This document shows, in pieces, positions 18,209 to 26,814 of a stretch of DNA of 64,000 bases. The DNA lies in assembly GCF_002008315.2 (NCBI RefSeq), contig NZ_MVDG02000001.1, positions 2,418,001-2,482,000 of the forward strand, in the 5' to 3' direction. The notes below the pieces were generated by a model. It was not told where the DNA came from. It did not search any database and was given only the letters and a program-made list of their open reading frames with translations. Source of the DNA: Arthrobacter sp. KBS0703 (lineage in GTDB: Bacteria; Actinomycetota; Actinomycetes; Actinomycetales; Micrococcaceae). The position numbers and the translations under genes are program-made. How positions within the stretch are numbered: position 1 is the first letter of the stretch; every line of letters begins with the position of its first letter.

Positions 18209-18946
18209 CTAGGGGGTGACCAGCGTTCCCAGCTGTTCGCCGCGGATGGCGCGCGTGACGTTGCCTTCGCCTTCCATGCCGAAGACCACCATGGACAGGT
18301 TGTTGTCCTTGCACATGGTCATCGCGGTCTGGTCCATGACCCGGATGTCGCGGCGGAGGGCGTCGTCGTAGCTGAGCTTTTCCAGCTTCTCCGCGCTCGG
18401 GTCCTTCTTCGGATCGGCCGTGTACACGCCGTCCACGCCGCTCTTGGCCATCAGCACCACGTCCGCGTGGACCTCGAGGGCGCGCTGGGCGGCCACGGTG
18501 TCGGTCGAGAAGTAGGGCAGCCCGGCCCCGGCGCCGAAGATCACGACGCGGTTCTTCTCCATGTGGCGGATGGCACGGCGGGGAATGTAGGCCTCGGCGA
18601 CCTGGCCCATGGTGATGGCGCTCTGGACCCGGGTCTCGACGCCGGCCTGCTCCAGGAAGTCCTGCAGGGCGAGGCAGTTCATGACGGTTCCCAGCATGCC
18701 CATGTAGTCGGCACGCGACCGGTCCATGCCGCTCTGGGAGAGTTCGGCTCCGCGGAAGAAGTTTCCGCCACCCACGACAATGGCAACCTCGACGTCGGGA
18801 ACGGCTGCGGCGATCTGCTTGGCGACTCCCCGGACGGTGTCCGGGTCAACGCCCAGCTTGCCTCCTCCGAAGACCTCACCGGACAGCTTCAGGAGGACCC
18901 GGCGCCTGTTCTTCTCTGACTGGACTGAAGTTTTGACGGCTTCCAT
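18209..18946 (-). CDS. pyrH: UMP kinase
   Basis: The 245-residue hexameric enzyme phosphorylates UMP to UDP. It has the amino-acid-kinase fold with [12 protein letters not shown] near the N-terminus, [10 protein letters not shown] and the [12 protein letters not shown] segment near the C-terminus, all typical of bacterial PyrH. It lies between tsf and frr, the conserved order. A terminator separates it from tsf, so it probably has its own promoter in the 125-bp gap. Confidence 0.96.
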   Translation of the reverse strand: MEAVKTSVQSEKNRRRVLLKLSGEVFGGGKLGVDPDTVRGVAKQIAAAVPDVEVAIVVGGGNFFRGAELSQSGMDRSRADYMGMLGTVMNCLALQDFLEQAGVETRVQSAITMGQVAEAYIPRRAIRHMEKNRVVIFGAGAGLPYFSTDTVAAQRALEVHADVVLMAKSGVDGVYTADPKKDPSAEKLEKLSYDDALRRDIRVMDQTAMTMCKDNNLSMVVFGMEGEGNVTRAIRGEQLGTLVTP

Positions 18947-19028
18947 GGTGCCTTCCCGTTGGTGAACTCTGAGCTAGATTATCGTGCTGCACGGCCAAAG
19001 CTCATATTCCCGCCTGGCCCGTGCATGC

Positions 19029-19061
19029 AAAAGGGGCGGCCACCGAAGTGACCACCCCCTT
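19029..19061 (-). terminator. Rho-independent terminator after tsf
   Basis: On the minus strand GGGGGTGGTCAC-TTCG-GTGGCCGCCCC forms a stable stem with a UUCG tetraloop, followed by TTTTG. It is 11 bp after the tsf stop and ends the rpsB-tsf transcript. Confidence 0.85.
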
Positions 19062-19071
19062 GCGTGTCTGA

Positions 19072-19908
19072 CTAGGAGCCGACGCGGAAACGCGTGAAGG
19101 CGGTTCCCTTGACGCCGGCCTCTTCGAGGACCTGCGCCACAGACTTCTTGGCATCCTTGGCGAAAGCCTGGTCAACCAGGACTTCACCCTTGTAGAAGCC
19201 CGTAACGCGGCCTTCCACGATCTTGGTCATGGCGGCTTCGGGCTTGCCCTCGGCCTTGGCCGTCTCTTCGGCGATGCGGCGCTCGGACTCAACGAGTTCA
19301 GCCGGAACGTCTTCGCGGGAGAGGTAGTTCGGAGCCATGGCTGCGATGTGGACTGCGACGTCGTGGGCGGCCGTTACAGCGGCTTCGCCTTCGCCGTCAA
19401 CAGCGAACAGAACGCCGACCTGGGCCGGGAGGTCTTTGGAGGTCTTGTGCAGGTAAGCGTCGACCGTGGCGCCCTCGATGCGGGAGATGCGGCGGACCAC
19501 TACCTTCTCGCCGAGGACAGCGCCCTCTTCGACAACGACCTCGGACAGCGGCTTGCCGTCCACGTCGGTGGCGAGCAGGGTCTCGAGGTCGGCGGCGCCG
19601 GACTCGACGGCGATGGCGAGGACCTTGTCGGCCAGCTGGATGAACTTGTCAGCCTTGGCGACGAAGTCGGTCTCGCAGTTGACCTCGATCATTACGCCCA
19701 CGCCGCCGTCGACCTTGGCAGCAACCAGGCCTTCAGCAGTGGAGCGGCCTTCGCGCTTGGTAGCGCCCTTCAGGCCCTTGATGCGGATGATCTCGATGGC
19801 CTTCTCGGCGTCGCCGTTGGCTTCGTCGAGAGCCTTCTTGACATCCATCATGCCGGCGCCGGTGCGCTCGCGCAGAGCCTTGATATCAGCGGCAGTGTAG
19901 TTCGCCAT
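19072..19908 (-). CDS. tsf: Elongation factor Ts
   Basis: A 278-residue nucleotide exchange factor for EF-Tu. The N-terminal UBA-like domain (TAADIKALRERTGAGMMDVK) and the TDFVAK motif that contacts EF-Tu are present. It lies about 130 bp after rpsB on the same strand and is followed by a strong terminator. Confidence 0.97.
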   Translation of the reverse strand: MANYTAADIKALRERTGAGMMDVKKALDEANGDAEKAIEIIRIKGLKGATKREGRSTAEGLVAAKVDGGVGVMIEVNCETDFVAKADKFIQLADKVLAIAVESGAADLETLLATDVDGKPLSEVVVEEGAVLGEKVVVRRISRIEGATVDAYLHKTSKDLPAQVGVLFAVDGEGEAAVTAAHDVAVHIAAMAPNYLSREDVPAELVESERRIAEETAKAEGKPEAAMTKIVEGRVTGFYKGEVLVDQAFAKDAKKSVAQVLEEAGVKGTAFTRFRVGS

Positions 19909-20036
19909 GTGAACCCCTCTGTCTAGAAAATTTATGTGGTGTACGGACCGACAGGACGGCAGCTCACCTGGTGAGCCGCCATCCTGTCAGTTACCCCGGC
20001 ACTGCGGACAGAGCCGGGAAATCCCGGTGGAGTTGT

Positions 20037-20921
20037 TTACTTCTCGGCGTCGGTAGCCTCGGCAGCGGCCGGGGCTTCCTCTGCAGCGGCAGCATCTTCA
20101 GCAGGAGCAGCTTCAGCGGCCGGTGCTTCGGCGGCTGCCGGAGCTTCCTCGGACTTGCTGCCCTCGAGGAGTTCGCGCTCCCACTCGGCCAGCGGCTCTT
20201 CCGGGGTCTCGGCAGTGCCGGTTGCGCGCTGGTTGCGGGCGATGAGGCCCTCTGCAACAGCGTCAGCAACAACGCGGGTCAGGAGGTTCACGGAGCGGAT
20301 GGCGTCGTCGTTGCCGGGGATCGGGAAGTCGACTTCGTCCGGGTCGCAGTTGGTGTCCAGGATGGCCACAACGGGGATGTTGAGCTTCTTGGCTTCGTCA
20401 ACGGCCAGGTGTTCCTTCTTGGTGTCCACGATCCAGAGCACGGAGGGTGCCTTGGTCAGGTTGCGGATACCGCCGAGGTTGGACTCAAGCTTGGTGAGTT
20501 CGCGGCGAAGGAGCAGCAGTTCCTTCTTGGTGTAAGCGGAACCGGCGACGTCGTCGAAGTCGATCTCTTCGAGTTCCTTCATGCGCTGGATACGCTTGGC
20601 AACCGTCTGGAAGTTGGTCAGCATACCGCCGAGCCAACGCTGGTTGACGTACGGCTGGCCAACACGGGTGGCCTGCTCGGCAATTGCTTCCTGAGCCTGC
20701 TTCTTGGTGCCGACGAAGAGTACGGTTCCGCCGTGCGCGACGGTGGCCTTCACGAACTCGTAGGCGCGGTCGATGTAGGACAGCGACTGCTGAAGGTCAA
20801 TGATGTAGATGCCGTTGCGCTCCGTGAAGATGAAACGCTTCATCTTCGGGTTCCAACGACGGGTCTGGTGTCCAAAGTGGACGCCGCTGTCAAGCAGCTG
20901 GCGCATAGTTACGACGGGCAT
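20037..20921 (-). CDS. rpsB: 30S ribosomal protein S2
   Basis: A 294-residue S2. The core ([26 protein letters not shown] to about residue 235) is standard. It carries an acidic Ala/Glu-rich tail of about 50 residues ([13 protein letters not shown] repeats), a common feature of actinobacterial S2. A GGAAGGAG ribosome-binding site precedes the ATG by about 6 bp. A long leader of about 300 nt may precede it. Confidence 0.97.
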   Translation of the reverse strand: MPVVTMRQLLDSGVHFGHQTRRWNPKMKRFIFTERNGIYIIDLQQSLSYIDRAYEFVKATVAHGGTVLFVGTKKQAQEAIAEQATRVGQPYVNQRWLGGMLTNFQTVAKRIQRMKELEEIDFDDVAGSAYTKKELLLLRRELTKLESNLGGIRNLTKAPSVLWIVDTKKEHLAVDEAKKLNIPVVAILDTNCDPDEVDFPIPGNDDAIRSVNLLTRVVADAVAEGLIARNQRATGTAETPEEPLAEWERELLEGSKSEEAPAAAEAPAAEAAPAEDAAAAEEAPAAAEATDAEK

Positions 20922-21342
20922 GCCGACGCTCCTTCCGGCAGGTCATTCATGAGAGAGCCCATGGGCCGCTCTTACCCTGCCAATAGTTGACGGTTATTTA
21001 GCTTCGCCCAGGCGGGCCAAGCTCCTGGCATCCATTGCGCTTCTCATCAGGACCGTTGCCGGCCTGACCGCAAGAGGCACAATCCTCCTCGGCGGGAAGC
21101 ATCGGCTTCCGGTTTTGGAGGGCTGGATACGCGTAGTCAGCTGCTGCTCCCCCGCACTCCTGAATGGGGCGTGCTGACGCTACCCCAGAGACTGGAATAC
21201 GTTGAGGGCACAGCAAACTGCTCCACCAAGTGTACTACAGGGGCACGTGGCAAAAGCACCAGTTCCGGGGCCGCCGGCGGCGTTTTCCACATACGCCGAA
21301 GAGGCGGTTCCGGCCGCCGGTCCCGGCGGCGAAGCTGGGTGA
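20922..21342. other. 421-bp intergenic region between divergent rpsB and the M23 peptidase gene
   Basis: No gene is convincing here. On the minus strand a -10-like TACACT (21234-21229) would place the rpsB start site near 21222, giving a leader of about 300 nt. A small perfect hairpin, GGAAGC-CGAT-GCTTCC, lies at about 21097-21112. The part next to the peptidase gene is very G/C-rich. Leader regulation by S2 is possible but not shown. Confidence 0.4.
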
Positions 21343-21891
21343 ATGAAAGCCCCCGCGCTCATCGCCCTCCTGTTCCTCGCGGCTGCCGCAACAGCACCGG
21401 CAACCGTGCCTGCCGCCGGCGCTCCGGCTGCCCCCGTCAGCCTCCGTGCTCCGCTGCCGGCGGCGGGCTCGTGGAGCTGGCCGCTGACTCCCCGGCCGGC
21501 GGTCCTGCGGGCCTTTGACCCGCCGGACAAGCCGTGGCTCAGTGGCCACCGGGGCGTGGACCTGAAGTCCTCGTCCGACGGCGGACCGGTCACCGCGCCG
21601 GAGTCCGGCACCGTGAGCTTTGTGGGCGTCGTGGTGGACCGGCCCGTCATCACCGTGGACCACGGCAACGGCCTGCGCAGCAGCTTCGAACCCGTGGCGA
21701 GCACGCTGGCGAAAGGCGACGCCGTGGCCAAGGGGCAGCTCCTGGGCACGCTTCTTGCCGGGCACTGCGGCCCGACGCCCTGCGTTCACTGGGGCGTGCG
21801 CCGGGGCGACGAGTACGTTAACCCGCTGGAATTCGTCCTGGACCTGCGGCCGTCGGTCCTGCTGCCCCTGGACGGACGGCCTCCCGACTGA
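21343..21891 (+). CDS. Secreted M23-family metallopeptidase (LytM-like)
   Basis: A 182-residue protein with an N-terminal signal sequence (about residues 1-27, ending in an Ala/Pro-rich stretch). The peptidase domain has GHRGVDL (zinc ligands H and D) and HCGPTPCVHWGVR near the C-terminus (catalytic and zinc histidines), so it is probably active on peptidoglycan cross-links. Two cysteines flank the last motif and may form a disulfide. Divergent from rpsB, a placement also seen in other actinobacteria. Confidence 0.85.
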   Translation: MKAPALIALLFLAAAATAPATVPAAGAPAAPVSLRAPLPAAGSWSWPLTPRPAVLRAFDPPDKPWLSGHRGVDLKSSSDGGPVTAPESGTVSFVGVVVDRPVITVDHGNGLRSSFEPVASTLAKGDAVAKGQLLGTLLAGHCGPTPCVHWGVRRGDEYVNPLEFVLDLRPSVLLPLDGRPPD

Positions 21892-21945
21892 CCCTGCGGG
21901 GTCGGGCGGGATCGGGCGGGATTGCGGCCGGGACTACACGTGGGG

Positions 21946-23136
21946 CTAGACGATGGCCGAGATGCCGGTGATGGCACGGCCGGTCACCAGCGTGTTGACC
22001 TCATGGGTGCCCTCGTAGGAGTAGATGGCCTCTGCGTCGGCGAAGATCTTGGCCATCTCAAAGTCGGTCACGATGCCGTTTCCGCCGAGCAGGCTGCGGC
22101 CAATGGCCACGCTCTCGCGCATCCGGGCGGTGGTGAACGCCTTGGCCAGAGCAGACTGCTCATCCTTGGCCTGGCCCGCGTCTTCGAGCTGCGACAACCG
22201 CACCATCATGCCCATGGAGCTGACGGTGTTGCCCAGCATCTGGACCAGCTGGCTCTGCACCAGCTGGAACGACGCGAGGGGGCGTCCGAATTGGTGGCGC
22301 TCCACCGCGTAGCGCCGGGCGACGTCAAAGGCGGCAAGCTGCTGGCCCACGGCCTGCCACGCCACTGCGAGACGGGTGACCTTCAGGACCTTGTTGGTGT
22401 CGCGGAAGCTGTTGGCATGGGCGAGTTTGAAGAACTCCGGAACGGCCACATTCTTGAGCGTGATGTCCGCGTTCTGCACGGTCCGCAGCGATATCTTGTT
22501 CTCGATCTTGGTGGCGCTGAACCCGGGCAGCGTGGTGGCCACGAGGAATGCCTTCACCTGGTTGTCAGCCACGTCTTTGGCGTAGATGACTACCCAATCG
22601 GAGAAGGTCGCGTTCCCGATCCAGCGCTTTGCGCCGTTGAGAATCCACTGGTCACCCTCGCGCCGGGCCGTAGTGCGCGTTCCGCCGGCGACGTCGGAGC
22701 CGCCCAGGGGTTCCGTGAGGCCGAAGGCACCGATCTTCCTGAGTGCGTAGATGTCCGGCAGCCAGGCGTCCTGCTGCTCGCGGGAGGCGAGCGCCTCGAT
22801 GGACCCAGTGAAGAGTCCGTCGTGGACACCCATGAATGTGGCAATGGACGTGTCCGCGCGCGTGACCTCGGCGTGCACGATGCCAGCGAAGAGGTTGGAG
22901 TAGCCCTGGCGGCGCACCGGGCTGACGAGGTCGATCTCGGCGAGCTTCGGGATCAGCTCCATCGGAAACTCGCCCCGGTTCCAGCAGTCCACCGCAATGG
23001 GCTTCACCTCGCGGGCCAGGAAGGAGCGGATCTCGGCCAGCCGGTCCTGTTCTTTGCCGTTGAGCAGCTGCTCGAAGGCGAAGAAGTCGCCGTCGGCGTA
23101 GGGCAGGTCGTTAATGTCGGTCGCAGCTGTGGACAT
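21946..23136 (-). CDS. Acyl-CoA dehydrogenase, glutaryl-CoA dehydrogenase-like
   Basis: A 396-residue flavoenzyme with the three acyl-CoA dehydrogenase domains. The catalytic base is the Glu of IYSYEGTHEVNTLVTGRAITG (written here in overlapping parts: YSYEGTHEV, NTLVTGRAITG), and GAFGLTEPLGGSD is the FAD-site motif. The EGTH context and the GRAITG ending resemble glutaryl-CoA dehydrogenases more than medium-chain enzymes, but substrate cannot be fixed from sequence. It stands alone. A palindrome of the GTTA-N8-TAAC type lies 60 bp upstream. Confidence 0.85.
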   Translation of the reverse strand: MSTAATDINDLPYADGDFFAFEQLLNGKEQDRLAEIRSFLAREVKPIAVDCWNRGEFPMELIPKLAEIDLVSPVRRQGYSNLFAGIVHAEVTRADTSIATFMGVHDGLFTGSIEALASREQQDAWLPDIYALRKIGAFGLTEPLGGSDVAGGTRTTARREGDQWILNGAKRWIGNATFSDWVVIYAKDVADNQVKAFLVATTLPGFSATKIENKISLRTVQNADITLKNVAVPEFFKLAHANSFRDTNKVLKVTRLAVAWQAVGQQLAAFDVARRYAVERHQFGRPLASFQLVQSQLVQMLGNTVSSMGMMVRLSQLEDAGQAKDEQSALAKAFTTARMRESVAIGRSLLGGNGIVTDFEMAKIFADAEAIYSYEGTHEVNTLVTGRAITGISAIV

Positions 23137-23195
23137 GATGTTCCTTCGCGGGTGATCAGCACCGGCCTGACGGCCGCGCCTTGCGTCAGCAGTAT

Positions 23196-23211
23196 GTTAC
23201 TGGTGAGTAAC
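23196..23211. promoter_or_regulatory. GTTA-N8-TAAC palindrome upstream of the acyl-CoA dehydrogenase
   Basis: GTTACTGGTGAGTAAC has 6-bp inverted arms (GTTACT/AGTAAC). It sits 60 bp before the acyl-CoA dehydrogenase start. Read on the minus strand it matches the site at 43856-43871 at 14 of 16 positions and shares GTTA-N8-TAAC with the tetR/liuB operators. A TetR-family operator is the likely meaning. Confidence 0.55.
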
Positions 23212-23276
23212 TTACCGCAGTTGCCCTGGGAAACAAAGCCCGCGGAGCACACCCGCGTGCGGCCACTGGCATGTGA

Positions 23277-23603
23277 CTACTGCAACCTCTTCAGGCCCCG
23301 CCCTTCTTCCTTTCCGAACATGGCCGCGAAAAGCAGCGCCAGGACCGCCACCAGGTAACCGACGCTGACGCCAATGAACCAGCTCACTCCGGCGCTTTCC
23401 AACCCTGTCACCACGATGACCAGGCAAAGAAAGAGGGCAGCCAGGTTCATGATGACTGCCACTTCCCGCCACTTCGACAGCCTTCTCCGCACCTTCCGAC
23501 GAGGCACGTTCGCGGGAGACAACCTGTCTTCAAGGGCCAGGAAGACCAAGAGGGAGGGGATGACTTGGGCGAGCAATCCTGCCGCGTCCGGATCGATATT
23601 CAT
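23277..23603 (-). CDS. Small membrane protein, unknown function
   Basis: A 108-residue protein with three hydrophobic segments (about 8-25, 48-68, 72-95) and a strongly basic loop (PRRKVRRRLSKWR) between the first and second. The C-terminus is basic. No family recognised. Base composition is a little less G/C-rich than its neighbours. Confidence 0.5.
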   Translation of the reverse strand: MNIDPDAAGLLAQVIPSLLVFLALEDRLSPANVPRRKVRRRLSKWREVAVIMNLAALFLCLVIVVTGLESAGVSWFIGVSVGYLVAVLALLFAAMFGKEEGRGLKRLQ

Positions 23604-23718
23604 GGCGCAAGCTTAGGCACCATCTCCGCCGTCCCGACCGGTAACCACCGACGGATCCTCCAACGGAAGAACGGCCGTCGGAACCTCGCCCGACGCTTTC
23701 ACGGGCCGGCATCACAAT

Positions 23719-23762
23719 GAAAGTGCCCCCGAGCCGCGTTTCCGCGGCTCAGGGGCACTTTT
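23719..23762 (-). terminator. Terminator after the CAU tRNA
   Basis: AAAGTGCCCC-GAGCCGCG and CGCGGCTC-GGGGCACTTT pair in a long stem around a TTTC loop, ending with a T-rich stretch on the minus strand. It begins 4 bp after the tRNA 3' end. Confidence 0.85.
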
Positions 23763-23766
23763 CGGG

Positions 23767-23840
23767 TAGGGCTACTCGGACTTGAACCGAGGACCTTAGG
23801 ATTATGAGTCCCGCGCTCTAACCAGCTGAGCTATAGCCCC
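23767..23840 (-). tRNA. tRNA with CAU anticodon (probably tRNA-Ile2, possibly elongator Met)
   Basis: A 74-nt cloverleaf: acceptor GGGGCTA/TAGCCCT, D-arm GCTC..GAGC, anticodon loop CTCATAA and T-arm CTCGG-TTCAAGT-CCGAG, discriminator A. CCA is not encoded. The anticodon CAU fits elongator methionine or the lysidine-modified isoleucine tRNA. The CTCATAA loop occurs in both, so the identity stays open. Position 27:43 is a C-A mismatch. Confidence 0.85.
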
Positions 23841-23934
23841 ACGCCCCGGATGCTGCGGCCCCTCACCGGGGTCCGCCATCTGCAGGGCAAAAACACTCTA
23901 GCAAACTGGCGGCCGGCTCTAGACCACCTTGGCC

Positions 23935-25131
23935 TTAGACCACCTTGTCGTCGTAGCTCGCGCCACGGTACAGGTCCTCGAAGGTCTGAAGGGTCCCCTG
24001 GATGCTGTGGGGCTCCACCATGCAGCGGCTGGCGTGACCCATGGCCTTCCGCTCCTCGGCCGGCAGGCGCAGGATCCGCGTCAGCTTCTCCGCCAGGTCC
24101 GCGCTGTCGTTGGGCGTGAACAGATAGCCGTTCTCACCGTCCCGCACCAGGTGGGGAAGGGCCATGGCGTCGGCCAGGAGCACAGGTGTGGAGGCTGACA
24201 TCGCTTCAAGGGTCACCAGCGACTGCAGCTCCGCGGTTCCCGGCATGCAGAAGATGTCCGCCCTGATGTACGCCTTGCGCAGGTCCTCGTCGCTGGCCAG
24301 GCCCAGGAACCTGACCCGGTCCTGCAGGCCGAGCCGCTCCACGAGCGCCTCAAGCGCAGACCGGACTTCCCCTCCGCCCACGATCTCCAGGTGCACGTTC
24401 AGGTCCGCGGGGCTGGCCGCCACGGCTTTGATCAGCACATCAACGTGCTTCTCTTCCGCCAGCCGGCCCGCAAAAAGGACGGTGGGATGAGCGTGCGGCT
24501 CAATGACCTCGTCCGGCCTGAGCTCGTAGGCAGCGGAGTCGATGCCGTTGGACAGCGGCAGCACCTTGCGCAGGAAGGCGTGCTGGTGCATGGCCTTGGC
24601 GGCCAGCGGGGTAGGCGTGGTCACGACATCCGCCTGGCCCATCACCTTGCCCATGTCCTTCCAGGATATTTTCCCGATGATGTCCTTGAACCACTGCGGG
24701 AACGGCAGGAACGGGTTGAGGTTCTCGGGCATGAAATGGTTGGTGGCCACGATCCGGATACCGCGCTTCGCGGCTTCGTAGAGCACGTGCTCGCCGATCA
24801 TGTAGTGGCTCTGGATGTGCACTACGTCCGGCTGAACCTTGTCGAACAGCAGGCTGATCTCCTTCTTGATCTCCCACGGGAAGCAGATCCGGAAATACTC
24901 GTGCGTGAAGACACCGTGCGAGCGAAGCCGGTGGACGGTGGCTTCCTTGCGGATTTCGGTGAAGCTTTTACCCTTGTCCGGCCGGCAGGCGAGAACGTGG
25001 ACGTTGTGTCCGCGGGCCGTCATTCCCTGGGCCAGCCTGTAGCCGAACTGTGCTGCGCCGTTGACGTGGGGCGGATAGGTGTCCGCCGCAATGAGGACGG
25101 TCAGTGGACGCTGGGCATCGGGCATGGTCAC
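23935..25131 (-). CDS. Glycosyltransferase family 4 protein
   Basis: A 398-residue GT-B transferase that would move sugar from a nucleotide-sugar to a lipid or polysaccharide acceptor at the inner membrane. The N-domain begins VLIAADTYPPHVNGAA. The C-domain has VLFAGRLAEEKHVD and the E-x7-E motif in ELQSLVTLEAM. Closest in look to PimB/diacylglycerol-glucosyltransferase-like enzymes. GTG 25131 is chosen because AGGAG lies 8 bp before it. An ATG two codons later is possible. The transporter and CDP-alcohol transferase that follow upstream suggest an envelope-lipid locus. Confidence 0.82.
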   Translation of the reverse strand: MTMPDAQRPLTVLIAADTYPPHVNGAAQFGYRLAQGMTARGHNVHVLACRPDKGKSFTEIRKEATVHRLRSHGVFTHEYFRICFPWEIKKEISLLFDKVQPDVVHIQSHYMIGEHVLYEAAKRGIRIVATNHFMPENLNPFLPFPQWFKDIIGKISWKDMGKVMGQADVVTTPTPLAAKAMHQHAFLRKVLPLSNGIDSAAYELRPDEVIEPHAHPTVLFAGRLAEEKHVDVLIKAVAASPADLNVHLEIVGGGEVRSALEALVERLGLQDRVRFLGLASDEDLRKAYIRADIFCMPGTAELQSLVTLEAMSASTPVLLADAMALPHLVRDGENGYLFTPNDSADLAEKLTRILRLPAEERKAMGHASRCMVEPHSIQGTLQTFEDLYRGASYDDKVV

Positions 25132-25227
25132 GTGGAGAGCTCCTGATGGTCACGGTGCGGTTGGCTTTGACAGACCGCACCTGGTGGCCGCTGGCGCGTT
25201 GGCGCCTGGCCCGCAGTGAAAAATCGG

Positions 25228-26136
25228 CTAGTGGGATGCCCTGCCTGCAGCCTTCCGAGCGTCTTTCTTGCGCTTGGTGACTTCGGGATGGTGCCTGGAG
25301 AGGGCTATCACTCCCACGATAGCAAGGGATGCGGCCGTACCCATGGCAATCGCCAAGACGGCGTGGACATCCGGACGCAGCTCTCCCAGGATGGCGATGC
25401 CGATCGCGATGCCCACAATGGGATCAATCACCGTCAGCCCGGCAATCACCAGGTCCGGCGGGCCGGTGGAGTAGGCACTCTGCACGAACCAGGACCCCAG
25501 GCCTCCTGCCGCTGCGATGGCAACCACCGAGTACCACTGCACGTTCAGCAGGGCCAAACCGTTCGGATCGATGAGGTGCTTGCCGATGATCCGGGTCAGC
25601 ACCGCCACGAATCCGAACAGGACGCCGGCGCCAAGGATGTAGATGAAGGCGCTCATGCGGTGCTTGAACATGGCCGCCAGCGTGCCGAAGATACTCACGG
25701 CCAGGGCAAGCAGCAGGACAATGGTGAGCTCGTCGGCGGAACTGACGTGGTGGTTTTCCTGCGTAACGAACACGGCCAGGAGAACAAACAGCGCCGAGCC
25801 CGTGACGCAGGCGGTGATCGCCACCACCGTGGCCCGGTTGATGCTCAGCCCCTGGTCCTTGGTGTTCACGATGGTGGTGATGACCAGGGCGATGGCTCCG
25901 ATTGGCTGCACGACGGTCAGCGGGGCCGACACCAGGGCGACGGCGTTCATCGCCATGCCCATGCACAAGAGCAGGAGCCCGAAAACCCACCGGGGATTCC
26001 GCAGCAGGCGCAGGAATCCGTTGGAGCTGAGCGCCAGCCCGCCGGTGTCGGCTTTGACCGCGCTCCCCTGCCGTTGGGCGCCAAAGGCCAGGAAGAATGC
26101 GCCCATGACCGCGAGGAAAACCGCAACCCACACCAT
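25228..26136 (-). CDS. DMT-superfamily transporter
   Basis: A 302-residue protein with about nine or ten helices and two similar halves, matching DMT/NIPA-like permeases (MNAVALVSAPLTVVQPIGAIALV in the first half, LVIAGLTVIDPIVGIAIGI in the second, each quoted in part). The basic C-terminus (HHPEVTKRKKDARKAAG) is cytoplasmic. The start overlaps the stop of the CDP-alcohol phosphatidyltransferase by one base, so they are co-transcribed. Substrate unknown. Confidence 0.75.
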   Translation of the reverse strand: MVWVAVFLAVMGAFFLAFGAQRQGSAVKADTGGLALSSNGFLRLLRNPRWVFGLLLLCMGMAMNAVALVSAPLTVVQPIGAIALVITTIVNTKDQGLSINRATVVAITACVTGSALFVLLAVFVTQENHHVSSADELTIVLLLALAVSIFGTLAAMFKHRMSAFIYILGAGVLFGFVAVLTRIIGKHLIDPNGLALLNVQWYSVVAIAAAGGLGSWFVQSAYSTGPPDLVIAGLTVIDPIVGIAIGIAILGELRPDVHAVLAIAMGTAASLAIVGVIALSRHHPEVTKRKKDARKAAGRASH

Positions 26137-26759
26137 CAGCCGTGCCCGCCGTCGTCAGCAGCAAGCACTTTGCCTTTCCGGCGGATGGCCCAGAAATAGT
26201 TGTAGGCGGCCACCCAGTGGCCGAGCAGCCCCAGGCCGAGCACGATCCACGCCGCAACGAAGTAGGCATCAGCAAAGGGTATGGCCAGTTTCGAAAGCAC
26301 CAGGAGCGGAGTTCCCAGCAGCAGCAGTCCGGTGCGGGCCTTGCCCACCATGCTGACCGGCAGATCCGGATGGCCGTGGAAATAGAACAGCGACATGGTG
26401 AGCAACACGGCATCCGGCACCAGGAGTGCGGCCAGGTACCACCACTGCACCACTTCTGCTATCACCAGTGTGACCGCCACGGCGATGAGCGCCAGCCGGT
26501 CGGCAATGGGGTCCAGGACGCGGCCCAGCTTGGAGGTTTGGTTGAACCGCCGGGCGACGTACCCGTCAACCCAGTCGGTGCCGCCCATGACGGCCAGCAC
26601 CAGAACAGCCAGTCCGTACTCGTGCCGGGAAAGCACCAGCCAGATGAAGAGCGGCACGCCCATGAAGCGCAGAACCGTGAGGAAGTTGGGGATGGTGAAG
26701 ACCAGATCGCGGTCGACGTGCGGCTGGCCGGGCCCGGAACCAGCGCCGGTGAACCTCAT
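26136..26759 (-). CDS. CDP-alcohol phosphatidyltransferase (PgsA/cardiolipin-synthase type)
   Basis: A 207-residue membrane enzyme with the complete CDP-alcohol motif D-G-x2-A-R-x8-G-x3-D-x3-D (DGYVARRFNQTSKLGRVLD then PIAD). It exchanges CMP on CDP-diacylglycerol for an alcohol phosphate. N-terminal IPNFLTVLRFMGVP is typical of phosphatidylglycerophosphate synthase or actinobacterial cardiolipin synthase. The two cannot be separated here. It is first in an apparent operon with the DMT transporter. Confidence 0.85.
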   Translation of the reverse strand: MRFTGAGSGPGQPHVDRDLVFTIPNFLTVLRFMGVPLFIWLVLSRHEYGLAVLVLAVMGGTDWVDGYVARRFNQTSKLGRVLDPIADRLALIAVAVTLVIAEVVQWWYLAALLVPDAVLLTMSLFYFHGHPDLPVSMVGKARTGLLLLGTPLLVLSKLAIPFADAYFVAAWIVLGLGLLGHWVAAYNYFWAIRRKGKVLAADDGGHG

Positions 26760-26814
26760 CCGGTCCCCCTCTCCATGGCGGGCGGCGTCTTCCTGTCAAA
26801 GTTCAGGGCAGCGC

